Below, piece after piece: positions 53,740 through 64,000 of a stretch of DNA of 64,000 nt. Under the pieces are notes generated by a model. That model ran no database searches. It saw nothing but the letters and a program-made list of their open reading frames with translations, and was not told where the DNA came from. Origin of the DNA: Amphibalanus amphitrite (Eukaryota; Arthropoda; Thecostraca; Balanomorpha; Balanidae); the NCBI RefSeq assembly GCF_019059575.1, contig NW_024881505.1, forward strand, positions 1,879,501 to 1,943,500, written 5' to 3'. The stretch's first letter is position 1. Each line of letters starts with the position of its first letter. The translations under genes were made by a program, and so were the position numbers.

Positions 53740-54624
53740 CCCCCGCCGGCACAAGGGGGGGGGGGGTGATGCAACCCCCGCCCTAAGGTTTTTTTGCAAA
53801 TAACTCGCGTAAAAAGCGGTAGATCGTAACGAAACTTTCAGTGTCCTCGCAGTGATCAACTTTACACCTACCCTGAAAATTTCATGACCCTGACCCAAAT
53901 GACCTTTGACCTGTGACCTCTTTTCCGAGACCATGTTTGGCCGGAATCGCGATTCGGCGTATGTCGGCTCGCATTAGCCGCGCGTTTGCAAACTTTTCGT
54001 GGTTTCAAACGTTCAAACATGTGAGTTGGTGTTGCTCCCATGCATTAGGGTGGGTGTCAAGGTCACCTGAAGGTCAGGTCAGGTCATTGACCTTTGGTGA
54101 CCTCGGTTCACTTTTTCGAGTTTTACATGTTTCTAGGCTAATTTTTGGAGCTGAATTCAAATTGAGTAACCATTTGAACATTTACGAAGTAGTTTTGGTG
54201 CCTTCGTAACATGTTACGAAGCTGTCAGAGGCGGATGACATACCTACTATGAATATCCGTCACGACCCCTACCGGTTGACCTGACCTGACCTGACCCGAC
54301 CTGGTCTAAACGCTTAACGACATCATCTGTGGTCAAAACTAACACGATATTCGTGATCAGCACCCCGGAAAACCCCTTAGCAGCCACACTTTACGACTTT
54401 CTAACAGGTCCCGATATTCCCGATTTTTGGGTCATTGACCTGACCTGGAAGGTCAACCGATTACCTAGGACCTTAAAATTGGGTATCATTGGCTTCCTCT
54501 CGTGACGGGCAACACGCTCTTTTTTCCGCGAAGCTCTAGCTCCATCATGGGCCAAACGCGAGGGGGGTGCCCCCCCCCCTCCTTGTGCCGTCGAAGGACT
54601 CAAAATGGCCTGTGCCGGCGAGGG
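53740..54624. mobile_element. TTAA/GGTCA-family element flanked by ATAT, copy E
   Basis: Ends CCCCCGCCGGCACA and, inverted, CCCTCGCCGGCACA. It is collinear with copies A and D in inverted orientation. The flanks are ATAT at 53736-53739 and 54625-54628 rather than TTAA. Subterminal G/C-run hairpin loops are GTGATGCAAC and GGTGC-type. Confidence 0.8.
53900..53919 (-). promoter_or_regulatory. Triple AGGTCA array with 1-bp spacers (DR1-like), third copy
   Basis: TGACCT begins at 53900, 53907 and 53914; the minus strand therefore carries the same array as 3748 and 24348. Confidence 0.45.
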
Positions 54625-54628
54625 ATAT

Positions 54629-55220
54629 AATTCAGATAAAACACCTCTTATAATCGTTTACTTACTTATGTATCCACGAGCTATCTGAGTCGGTTTTCTC
54701 TGTCAGATTTTGCAGGTTGGTGGCCATCGTTGCGTCACGAACAGGCCACACTGCACTGGTCAGTAGTCACTGTCCCGCTACTGCCTCTAGACTGACACCG
54801 CGACTGGCAATCAGCACCAGGCAGGCACCGCGACTGATAGATACCGAGCAGCGCCAGGGAACCATATGGCGGTCGATACCAGAATTCGCACGGTCCCCCT
54901 GAGCTACCTGCTCATGCGAGCATTTCCGTGGGCCAGGAATTCATCATTTAATCAGCGATTTTGCTCATATACATATTAAATGTGACATGTTTTTACTATG
55001 ACAATTATTTCCGAGGAATGCTACTATTCTTGCTCGGTGCACCGCTCCCCTAGCAGGGCGCGGCTAGTAGCATAGTGAACAGGTTTTGCAAAAGATGAAA
55101 TAAATACGTGCATATATCTCGCATAATTAACCGCTATTCAATCCTTTCACGTGGATAATATGTACATAACTGAACTGAAATACTATTGAGCGATATACAT
55201 TCCTTCCTTTCTATTAGGAG
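54629..55220. other. No recognised feature
   Basis: About 590 bases without a gene or repeat I can support. Confidence 0.4.
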
Positions 55221-55491
55221 TAGTGATGTCAATTACGGAAAATCGGAATACCGATACCAAACCAAATACCAACCAAAACCGTGGAGAAATACCGAAACCA
55301 AACCAACTTGGGAACCTCAGAGGAAAATACCGACCTTTTACCGATTTCTTAGCCTCTTAAACATTAGCGAGGGTTCATGATACCAGAAAAATACCAAACA
55401 CATTAGGATTGAAATACCAAATACCGAGTTGGTATCGGTTTGGTATCGGTATTCGGTATACCAAAAAGTTGGTATCCGATGGACATCTCTA
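55221..55491. mobile_element. hAT-type MITE with 8-bp target duplication
   Basis: Ends TAGTGATGTC and, inverted, TAGAGATGTCC are flanked by ATTAGGAG at 55213-55220 and 55492-55499. The interior is low-complexity: TACCAAA/AATACCGA words on one half and TTGGTATCGG words on the other, so the whole element is nearly foldback. Confidence 0.9.
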
Positions 55492-55536
55492 ATTAGGAGT
55501 ACCGAAATGTGAATAGTCGGAAACATGCATCATTAT

Positions 55537-55775
55537 TAGTGACGCCAATTAAAGAAAATCGAATTACCGATACCAAATCAAATACCAACCAAAACCATCA
55601 GGAAATACCGAAACCGAACCAGCTTGAGAAGACGAGGATAATACCAACTTTTTACCGATTTTTCAACCTTGTATACATTAGCAAGGGTTCATAATACCAA
55701 CAAAATACCAAAAACAATCGGATCGAATCGAAAAGGTAAAAAGTACCGAAGTTTGACGACGGTTTAGGTACCTGG
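55537..55775. mobile_element. Partial second copy of the hAT-type MITE
   Basis: Begins TAGTGACGCCAATTAAAG and follows the first copy for about 240 bases (TACCGATACCAAA, ACCGATTTTT), then diverges at GGTAAAAAGTACCGAAG. The right end is lost. Confidence 0.75.
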
Positions 55776-55895
55776 TAAATGCACCACAATGACAAAATCT
55801 AGACAAATCTCTTATGCAGAAAATGATTTCATTTATTCAAAGATGCTTGTTCAGAGTGATTTAAATTAAATATTTCACAGAAGAAAAATATTTAA

Positions 55896-56652
55896 CCCGC
55901 GCACCAACGATGGTCCGCGCCAACTTAGAGCCGACGGGGGGGGGGGGGCGGTTGACCGCCTATATATATATATATGGTCACCTCCAAAGGTCAAGGTCAA
56001 AGGTTGACCTCAGGTGACGTGACTTCAAGGTCATCATACATATCATTTGATGTGTCTTGACGAGCTGAACATATTGAGACCATTCGCGCGGCTTTATCTC
56101 GTTCCTGTAAGGAGCTATTAGCAAAAAAAGCTTTGGTGACCCTTGATGATGTCGCATGACCTTACAGTTGCCCAAGAGCAAAAAAGGCCTCAATGTAGTC
56201 AAGGTTGATCGTATATGAAGTCATTCATGGTATATTGGGCCACTTCGACGCGTTTTAGTGAAAAAACAGGGGGTTGGTTTTTCCCCCATTGACATTAAAT
56301 GGGGTAGGTAGTCAAGAAATTGACCTCACCTTAGGCCATCGATTTCAAAATTCCGAGATAAACAAATTGTAGCAATCAATGACCTTATTACATCCTACGA
56401 CTTTTAAAGGCCTCCGTCATCTACTATAGCTCTGACACAGAGACAAAGTTGCAAAAAAGTAATTTGAGGTTGTGTCATTCGAAGTAACCTGGTGACCTGA
56501 CCTTGAAAATAGGAGGTTCAAACTTGCATACCATTTGTAAAATTAATGAGAAAGAGTCATGCCCAATTTCGCGTTTTTCCGTTATTCACGAAAAACCTCA
56601 CGGGGGAGGGGGCTGCGGTCAACCGCCCCGTCCCCCTCCGTCGGTGCGCTTG
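55896..56652. mobile_element. TTAA element, CCCGCGCACC class (short member)
   Basis: TTAA at 55892-55895 and 56653-56656. The left end CCCGCGCACCAACG is followed by a G-run, CGGTTGACCG and a TA microsatellite; the right end has CGGTCAACCG between runs. The 757-bp body is homologous, inverted, to 37200-38150. Confidence 0.8.
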
Positions 56653-56656
56653 TTAA

Positions 56657-57118
56657 CACGCGCACCGACGGGGGGCGGATATCCGCCCCCCCCCCCCCTG
56701 AGGTTTTTCGCGGATAGCGGGAAAACCTACGTGCCGCGAAATTTGGTACGACTATTCTCTGTTCAATTTTACACATGGTGTGCAAGTTTTAACCTCCTAA
56801 CTTTTAAGGTCAGGTCACCAGGTCACTTTGAATGACCCAACCTCCAGTCACTTTTTTACAACTTTGTCACCGTGCCAGAGCTACAGTAGATGTCGGAGGC
56901 CTTTGAAAGTCGCAGGATGTTATTAGGTCATTAGTAGCTACAATTTGTATATCTCAGAATTTTGATGTCGGTGACCTAAGGTCAGGTCAATTTCGCGACC
57001 TCCCCATCATAAGTCAATGGGGGAAAAATCAACTCCCTTTACCACTAAAACGGGTCGGAATGGCCCCATATATACCATACATGACTTCATATACAATCAA
57101 CCTTCACTACCTTGATGT
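56657..57118. mobile_element. Truncated TTAA element abutting the previous one
   Basis: Starts CACGCGCACCGACGGGG directly after the shared TTAA and follows 37185-37650 closely, with a CGGATATCCG hairpin. It stops after CACTACCTTGATG. Confidence 0.8.
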
Positions 57119-57228
57119 ATTGAATGGTCGGTTTTGCCATGATCAAATAATTAAATATGGTGATGAAATTGACCAATAACATGGCAGTGAGATGTATTTT
57201 TATATAACAAAATAAGGCCGAAAATATA

Positions 57229-58584
57229 CAGGGTGTCCCATAAGTTCCTTCTCACCTAAATTTTTCTTTTAGAGGCTCTCTTATTTAAAGCCACGCTTAA
57301 TTTATTTTGTAACTGAGCTTTTGGGGTTGCCATGGCAACTGTGAATGTGCTCCACGGTAACTAATTCGTCTAGACAAAATATTTTTTGCCAGAGAGTTCA
57401 CTTCCTGTGGAGACGGCTTACGCCGCAACATAGAGGTCTCCGATACGGGAACGTCTCGGTATTTAGTCCGCACTGGGCCATTCACGACGGTTGAGGGTGA
57501 TTGAGGCCATCCAGTATGTAGCCAATGTCTGTCGCTAACTGGACGCACAGTCAACAAGTGACGCCGATGATTTGTCGGGAGTCAATCGCTGCAAGTTTAT
57601 GCTCTTTTTTGTCAGCTTTCACGAGTGAGCCATGTGGCCAAAACTGTGTGGCGCCAAAATGGCCGTCAAAAAGGTCTTAGCGTTAGAAAGTTGGTAAACA
57701 GGCTTTTCAGGATGCATTACCAGCTGTCTAAGAGTATCATTTTGGGGTACCTAACTCAAGGTGACTTAAGCTCTACTTACCGGAGGGCTCAAAACAGTCA
57801 AAAACGTCTTAAAATGGCCAAACATGTGTTTCGTTATGCCTGAGGCTAAAAAAACTGGAGGGCCGATGACATCAATGTGGTCATCTGGACTACCTAGTCC
57901 GTGCTCGAGATAAAACACCGGTCCAAACCCCAAAACGGTCCCATATGGGCGACGGAAAAGGCTTTTATGTCATCCCGCTTTATTCCTATGCGAAAGGCCA
58001 GGGTCACGGTAATGTGGGGTAATATGCGTCCAGACACTGATCACGTTGCGATTGATACTCCGGAAACAGTCTTGGGACGCAGAATGCTTCTCCAAGAAGA
58101 TCTAGTAGGAGTTTCAGCTTTCTAGCATAACTCGAACCGCAAGTATGACCACATTTTTTTAGGAGAAAATGGCATCCGGGAGGTCGTAGGCCCATCTTCA
58201 AGCAAGACAGTGCATCAGTGCACAGGTCAAGCAAAGCTTAGAAGCAGTGCCAGGAGACTGTGATAGGCATGTGTGGTAAGATCACATCCCAGCCAACTCA
58301 TCGGATCCAAATTTCATAAAAATGTGTTGGGAATATTGAAATCGAGGCTCGTCGAAGCGAAGCGGTGTTCCAGCATTGAGGAGCTCACGGCGCATGCCAA
58401 GTCAGTCTGGGCTAGCTTCAAGCCTGCTATGCTGCCAAACATGCCGGTTGGCATGTCGCAGCATGTATTCATGTGTTTGCCTATGAAATGGGGAGCACAT
58501 TGAGGGGTTATAAACATATCAAAACGCAATGCACTCTGTTTTACATGCAAATATAAGGTGAGAACGAACTTATGGGACACCCTG
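57229..58584 (+). mobile_element. Degenerate mariner-type transposon
   Basis: The inverted ends CAGGGTGTCCCATAAGTTC and CAGGGTGTCCCATAAGTTCG are flanked by TA (57227-57228 and 58585-58586). The 1356-bp length suits mariner. The coding region is broken by many stops and indels. Confidence 0.9.
57625..58503 (+). pseudogene. Mariner-like transposase remains
   Basis: Pieces in several plus-strand frames: an N-terminal DNA-binding region (LGYLTQGDLSSTYRRAQNS near 57740), a KQDSASVHRS segment near 58200 like the usual QDGAPAH motif with the second catalytic Asp, and a C-terminal RCSSIEELTAHAKSVWASF stretch. Multiple frame changes show it is long dead. It once catalysed TA-specific transposition. 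Confidence 0.7.
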
Positions 58585-58586
58585 TA

Positions 58587-59382
58587 GAACAAGCTTTCGT
58601 CTTACGACATCATCGGGTTCTGGTCTAGCCGAGGCAATCACATTTGAAAAATTGAAACGGAACCAAATATTCACACGTGCACATTGGCCCAGATGGCTTT
58701 TGGAGGTCATGTAGCAACGTGCATTGCGCAATTGAGGCGTACACTTAACAAACTAATACAAATATAGGTACAAATAGATACAATATTTAAACAAGAGCAG
58801 ACCGCAGCACGCTCGCCGTCACATTCCACGATACATCACACACCACACACACATATACCAATATTTGTCCATACAGATATGTGGACTGAGGTCATATAGG
58901 CTACACAAGTATCCTTACAGTTTTCATAGTATACTACATCGTAAACCAGTGGTCATCTAGAACTAGACTACATAAGTATGTGTGTGTGGGGGGGGGGCTG
59001 TGTGTTTGTGTTGGTTGTTTGCATGTTAAAACCTAGTGTGTTAAAGGCCAAGAGCTTTGCATTGTGTTCAGGCTGGGCCGAAGGTTTCTTATGTGGATTG
59101 ATTCTATTATCTTTACTTCTGCGCAATCTTTACCTGTATCCAGAATTTCTATGCGGAAGGAGTTGTTAATGTCACTATTGGAAAGGTCGTTGTGAGAGTG
59201 CAAGATATGCTCGCCTAGCGGTGTGTCTAGCTTGGGTGATATGGGTGATACTTTGGGTGATATTTTGGGTGATATTTTGGGAAAAGGACCTAAGTTTGCA
59301 CTTACACAGAATGTGACGTCCTACACCCTGCGATTGGTAGAAACTGGCATAGAGCGTGCATTCTATGGCCTGAAGTGGCAAC
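58587..59382. other. Probable 5' part of the Penelope-like element; short tandem repeat
   Basis: No ORF is supported. 59234-59282 is a tandem repeat of GGGTGATATTTT-like units. I looked for a hammerhead ribozyme core, known in some Penelope-like elements, and saw no convincing one. Confidence 0.4.
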
Positions 59383-60526
59383 ATGTCCGCGAAAAAACAG
59401 AACACTTCAGCTCAAGTTACAGCCGAAGACGGTACTACACCATCCTCGTCAGCTGATCCCACCAACGACGACACCGCTCTGCAAGACAAAGGTGGTCTGC
59501 CCAGACCCTTCTTTCAAGACAGCGCAGCGCGTCAACCTCCTATCATTTCAAACGATGGGGAAAAGAAGCTTGAAGACGTCAAATCAAAAATTATGAGGCT
59601 GTATCAAGGATCTCGCAAGAACGCCGATTACAACTACACTCCTTCTCAGAAACAAGAGCTTGCTATTCTGGAAAAAGACGATGAAACCATCATAAAGAAG
59701 TCGGATAAATGTAAAAATCTCGTTCTCATGGATAAAACAGAATACATTTCCAAAGCAGAAGACATCATTCAGAACTATGAAATCACAACGAAAAATCCCA
59801 CGATAAAACCGGAAGAAGAAACCAAAACTCTCATGAAAAAAAAACTCTCAAAGACAAGATACCGGATGACTACCTGCGAAAAATTCTACCACAGCACTCC
59901 AGGACCGCCGAGTTTTATGGCCTACCTAAGACGCACAAAGCCGGTAACCCGCTACGTCCCATCGTATCAGCTTGCGGGGACCCGCTTGATAAGCTTTCGT
60001 GGCTGTTACAGTGTATCCTGACTCAACTCTTATCATTCGTTCCATCCCACCTCTCTAATACGCAAACCTACCTAACCCGCCTGCGCAATACCTTTCCGAA
60101 TGGCCTGCCCCCAAAAAGCATTATATTCAGCATAGACGTCTGTAATCTTTATGGAAGTATCCCCATTCAGGAGGGCATAGACGCAGTGATTAGCTTGCTG
60201 GAATCCAATTTAGCTAAGATAAACACCTTTAACATCTCTCTTACTGACATCCGTTCCCTCCTCACGCACGTACTCACCAACAACTATGTGCGGTTTGACT
60301 CTAAAATCTTCAAACAGAACTCTGGAATAGCAATGGGCAACCGCCTAGCACCTCCTGTTGCTATTGCATTCATGCATGCATTTGAGACAAGTTTTCTAGC
60401 CAAACTATCAGAGCTACCTGTCTTCTATGTACGCTATATAGATGACATTCTTGGAGTTTGGACCTATGGTATCGACCGCCTCAGTCATTTCTTTAACATC
60501 ATGAACAGTCACAATCCGGCCATTAA
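59383..60526 (+). pseudogene. Penelope-like element reverse transcriptase, first part (frameshifted, interrupted)
   Basis: Starts at ATG 59383. The N-terminal region has KKSDKCKNLVLMDKTEY, corresponding to the DKG motif of Penelope-like RTs. An A-run at 59834-59842 shifts the frame; downstream, in the frame ending at 60526, are FYGLPKTHKAGNPLRPIVS, SIDVCNLYGSIP, AMGNRLAPPVAIAFM and the catalytic YVRYIDDILGVW. These motifs are diagnostic for Penelope-like elements. The frame is cut at a TTAA (60523-60526) by a 3.2-kb insertion and resumes at 63741. Its GIY-YIG endonuclease, if any, lies beyond the window. Confidence 0.85.
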
Positions 60527-61171
60527 CCCATTAGATACGCTTGGTAGCTTTTGCTGCCACAGGACAAAATAGCGCCGCATTCCTAAACGTTGCGGTGAAC
60601 TTTCAAAGTTCTCACCCGAACGGAAGACCAAAACAATGCACGTCATGTGCGCGCCGAATTATTGATCGAGAAAGCGAATGTGCTGAGAAATAAACAATTT
60701 ATCGCGGGGGTGCAAGGGGCGCGCGATGGCGGCCGTGCGGCGGACACCAAAGAAGTCAGTTGCGAAGGTGGTGTGAATAAATGTTACCTTTTTATTATTG
60801 ATTATTGTAAAGAAATGTGTGATTATCAATGGGAAGGGCTTAGGTGCGACATGAATTTCTCTAAGTATCGCCAATCGTGCGTTATATTTAAGTGGCAGCA
60901 AAAGCTGCCAACCGTATCTTACGTAGTCAAAAATGGAGCAGTTACGTCCTTTTTGCTATGTCATTCGTAAGTGAGCAACAATGTCTGGCTTTATGGCTCA
61001 TAGTGTAATGCCCCAGTGCTTTGCCTTTCCAAAAATGGTCATTGCCGGGGTTTCTGCTATTTATTCTTGTCTGCAGAGCATTGCATACCAACACACTACC
61101 AGGCGTGTCATGTATTCCGCCATTGCTGAAGCAGGGACGTTGAACGGAGTGGTGCGGACAAACTGTCATCA

Positions 61172-61675
61172 GAGGCGCCATCCCTCAAGGGGCGCGCCGT
61201 CGCCTAAGGGAAGGTGGTGCCGTGGCTCTATAGATGAACGGGAAGAGGGGCGCCTGCTAGGCCTGTTGGGGCGCCTTTGAGGCCTAACTATGGGGTCGCG
61301 CCCGCCCCCCGCCCCGCTCCCGCCCCCCATGCAAAAGAGGGGCGCCTACGAAGGTCATGGCCATAATGGCGCATCTGCACGAAAGAGGGGCGCCTGCATG
61401 CCGAAGAGGGGCGCCTATGAAGCCCAATGGGGCGCCTCTGCGAGAAAGAGGGACACCTGTAAGGTCTATAGGGGTGCATGTAATGTCCATAGGGCACCTT
61501 TATGCGAAAGAGGGGCGCATTGCATATGAAAAAGAGGCGCATTGCACAAGAAAGAGGGGCGCCTCTGAGACCTATAGGGGCGCCTTTGATGACCAAATGG
61601 GCGCTTACATGGGAAAGAGGGGTGCCTATAAAGCTTAAAGGGACGTCCTCCATGTGAAAAAGGGGCGCCTGGAAC
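61172..61675. repeat. Minisatellite with AGAGGGGCGCCT motif
   Basis: Many imperfect units containing GAAAGAGGGGCGCCT and ATGGGGCGCC; unit length varies from about 17 to 36 bp. Confidence 0.85.
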
Positions 61676-61679
61676 TTGA

Positions 61680-61950
61680 GCGCCCTTCCGAGCTGTCCGA
61701 GGTCGCCGGAAAGTTTGTATATGTCCAGCTCCTGCTGCACTATCCTCCAAAATAATTCGATTGGATTTAGGACAGGACTGTTCCCTAGCCAAGTGTCCTT
61801 CCCCCAGATATCGGACAGATGGTCCTGGCACCGCCTAGTTCCGGAAGATCGATGAGATGGAGTACCGTCCAGCATGAAAATGCTGTCCGACCTGCGGGAC
61901 ACCATGCGCCGTTGGAGCACGGGGTAGTGGTCTTTTAATGCCAAATGCAC
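61680..61950 (-). pseudogene. Tc1-like transposase fragment
   Basis: On the minus strand: FMLDGTPSHRSS, like the second catalytic motif (QDGAPPH), and WLGNSPVLNPIELFWRIVQQELD-type sequence, like the third (SPDLNPIE). About 90 codons are recognisable, then the frame enters the minisatellite. Dead fragment; possibly the source of a lost transposon inside the composite. Confidence 0.75.
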
Positions 61951-62880
61951 GCTTTTTCAGTATGTTTTCTAGGTAGTCGTCGGGATCGACTTCGTCTTTT
62001 GCTAGATCACGTCCAGCTGGTTCAGCTCAGGCCCTGCTAGGACATCGTGATCGTTCGACAACCATTGCGGCGAGAATTTTTCGCAGAAGTCTGTCGGAAC
62101 TTGGGCCGCGTTTTCAGCCCATGCTCGTTTTGGGGGTCCGTGTGGTGAAACCATTGAAACGGAGACTAGTCGCCGAGCTAGACCCGCTTCTACATACCTA
62201 CTCCGTTTCCACTCTTCTACCGGCCAGATTCTCCGTTTCGTGCAAATCTGAGGGCTCTGGGCTTGCTGATTTTCGTTATTTTGGCCGCACCAATAGTCAA
62301 GCGCCTTCAGTCTAAGGGCTTTCCTCCCTTATCAATGGACAACATTATCCGAGTGAGCATTACGAATAAGACTTCAGATTCTCCGCAGAATGGTCAGACT
62401 TCCCAGGTGCTTTCTTCATGACGATCTTGGCGACGGTTGAGACGCAGGAGGACCATGCTGATTGGGGCTTATGCGTGACGCTACTCGTCCCTAAACTTCT
62501 TCCACCAGCGCTTGTTGGTGAAAACGGGGGCTTAGAAGTGTGAGGCAGCGTCCTTCCATGTGTTGCCACTTGCCAGCTTGGAGCATGCCAACAGCGCAAC
62601 TACGAACCTCTCAACTGTAAAGCTAAACCTTCATGCTTAGACGTTCAGTAAATGCGCCGTTTAATGGTTAAACAATTACCCATGCCAGTGACCCCATTGG
62701 TAAAGGTCAGCTTTTCAGATAATTTCCGCTTCAGAGAAAGACTCAGGGACACAATTCGTTGAAAGGAACGCGATATTTAGGAGCACATTGGAAACACGCC
62801 AAGTTGCTTTAAATAAACGGTCGACGGACGTCATCAAAAACTTCGTCGCATCCTATATAAGATTTTGCTCTGTCGCGTAC
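61951..62880. other. Degenerate Tc1-like remains, no intact gene
   Basis: Minus-strand pieces near 62540-62620 (CSKLASGNTWKDAA in one frame) and plus-strand pieces near 62040-62150 resemble Tc1 N-terminal regions, but the frames are broken and orientation is mixed. Confidence 0.35.
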
Positions 62881-63190
62881 TCATAGGGCCTTTTCTGGCT
62901 TAGAGGGCCCCGTCAAGCAATCATGGGCCCGTCAAGTGATCAGAGGACCCTTTCATGCACTTAGGGGGCTCTGTCGTGTACTCAGGGCCATTCTGTAGCT
63001 CAGAGGGGCCCCGTCGAGCCTTCTGTATTGTATGCGCTCAGACGGCCCTCATAAAGAGATCAGGGGCCTATTCATGCGCTCAGAGGGCCTTGTGTATTCG
63101 CACGGCCGTTCTGTAGCTCAGGGGACCCCGTCAAGTGTTCAAGGGGCCCCTTCATGTGCTCAGAGGCTCTTTCTGTAGCTAAGAGTCAAG
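62881..63190. repeat. Imperfect minisatellite with AGGGCCCCGTCAAG motif
   Basis: Eight to ten imperfect ~35-bp units of the form CTCAGAGGGCCCCGTCAAGC. Confidence 0.75.
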
Positions 63191-63740
63191 CGTTCAGACT
63201 CCGGGCCAGGAATCTTATATAGGGAGGGGAAGGGAAATGTGGGGAGGGGAAGCGCGTATGAGCTGAAATAATGAGAGACAGAACATGATCTCTCAGAACG
63301 AGCTGAACTGTTAGCTGAGGTCTGGATTTTGAGTTAATTATTCTTGAGAATTATTGGCTACGGTCGTTATTTGCAGGCTACGGTCGAATGGAAATCCGAA
63401 CAATTACACATATTCAAGATCATATCTGGTACGTAAATAAAATAGTTCATGAAAATTGTACATGCACCAACAGGAGACACTCTGTGGCAAAGGTTGTTGG
63501 TATCGAAAGATCATTTCCTCGCGGTTTTGATATGTTTGTGCTTCGAAATGTGACAAACCACTCCATTTTTGACTATGTAAGATACGCTTGGCAGCAAAAG
63601 CTGCCAGACCGGAAACGTACACTTCCGGTTTCGTGATCTGGCTAAAAATGCACATGTATTCTCCTAAAGGGTGCCTGACAAACATATGTTAAAATCGCAG
63701 TGAAAGTCGACAAAAAAAGTTTTCGGCTCTAATGTGTTAA

Positions 63741-64000
63741 GCTTACCATGGAGCACACACTAACTTCGGGGAAGATAGCCTTTCTGGACACCTTGCTGAC
63801 GGTCGATCCTTCGGGATCTTATTCCACAGAGTTATATTTTAAGCCGATGACAGCTCCGATCGTCCTCCATTTCACCTCTGCGCACCCCATGTCCACGAAA
63901 AGAGCAGTGCTAAACTCAGAAGTCCAGCGAGCCATGCGGGTGTCATCGGATCTACAAACAATGGAGCGCAGCCTCAACACTATTACGACATTATTCAGGG
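63741..64000 (+). pseudogene. Penelope-like element reverse transcriptase, continued (to window edge)
   Basis: The open frame resumes after the composite insertion with GKIAFLDTLLTVDPSG and ELYFKPMTAP, the thumb-region FLD and Y-KP motifs of Penelope-like RTs, and continues (HFTSAHPMSTKRAVLNSE) to the window end. It is disconnected from the first part by the insertion. Confidence 0.85.

Larger units (their letters stand above)
60894..63605. repeat. Internal inverted repeat pair (GGCAGCAAAAGCTGCC)
   Basis: The left arm 60894-60941 and right arm 63557-63605 are inverted copies of about 48 bp with a GGCAGCAAAAGCTGCC motif that is itself palindromic. A third version is near the outer left end (60541-60556). 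They may mark an older element inside the composite. Confidence 0.75.
60527..63736. mobile_element. 3.2-kb composite TTAA insertion in the Penelope RT
   Basis: TTAA at 60523-60526 and 63737-63740; short inverted ends CCCATTAGA / TCTAATGTG. The Penelope reading frame is continuous across the site when it is removed. Inside are an inverted repeat pair (60894-60941 with 63557-63605), two minisatellites and a dead Tc1-like transposase piece. No piggyBac-type transposase is seen. The TTAA target suggests the same class of transposase as the GGTCA elements, though the ends differ. Confidence 0.8.

Noticed and set aside
58974..59382. Hammerhead ribozyme in the Penelope 5' region
   Set aside because: I could not find the conserved CTGATGA and GAAA core in a foldable arrangement.

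Overview
This is eukaryotic nuclear DNA from an animal genome that is very rich in transposable elements, most likely an invertebrate and possibly an arthropod. The evidence is spliced membrane-protein exons, env-bearing Ty3/Gypsy retroelements, Tc1/mariner, hAT-like and Penelope-like elements, and non-LTR retroelement remains. The species cannot be fixed from the sequence. I see no rRNA, tRNA, CRISPR array or bacterial operon. Almost every kilobase belongs to a mobile element or its remains, often nested.

Layout. 1-7.0 kb: a nested pile of TTAA-flanked elements full of GGTCA/TGACC motifs, hit by two 5'-truncated non-LTR retrotransposons. 7.1-9.5 kb: a complete Tc1/mariner-superfamily transposon with an intact transposase and unusually long (255 bp) terminal inverted repeats. 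11.8-17.0 kb: an intact Mag-like Ty3/Gypsy retrotransposon with apparently identical 202-bp LTRs and a 1555-residue polyprotein. 17.8-20.7 kb: a hAT-like element with an 8-bp target duplication that carries a retroelement RNase H fragment, then another non-LTR remnant. 22-30 kb: more TTAA/GGTCA elements, one containing a giant foldback made of a short ATCGAA-type satellite. 30-34.5 kb: a different TIR family (CACTGAAAAC ends), one member enclosing exon-like sequence. 34.5-42 kb: a head-to-tail array of TTAA elements, one nested in another. 42.3-53.1 kb: a 10.85-kb env-bearing Ty3/Gypsy element with near-identical LTRs, two aligned -1 frameshift heptamers, an uncharacterised Cys-rich leader ORF, a frameshifted integrase and an env split by a small retroelement. 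It sits at the 3' coding end of a host-like membrane-protein gene. 53.7-57.1 kb: TTAA elements and hAT-type MITEs. 57.2-58.6 kb: a dead mariner. 59.4-64 kb: a Penelope-like reverse transcriptase split at a TTAA by a 3.2-kb composite insertion; it runs off the window end.

The most unusual feature is the TTAA family. Members begin CCCGCGC- or CCCTCGC-, sit in TTAA duplications as piggyBac-type elements do, carry a G-run/C-run hairpin just inside each end, and have noncoding bodies packed with AGGTCA, the nuclear-receptor half-site, including a triple DR1 array seen in three copies. I see no transposase in any of them, so they are presumably mobilised in trans.

The intact genes are the Tc1/mariner transposase and the Mag-like polyprotein. 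The env-Gypsy gag and protease frames are open, but its integrase and env are broken. The host-like exons and the Penelope RT are partial or interrupted. All domain calls are by eye; no database search was possible.
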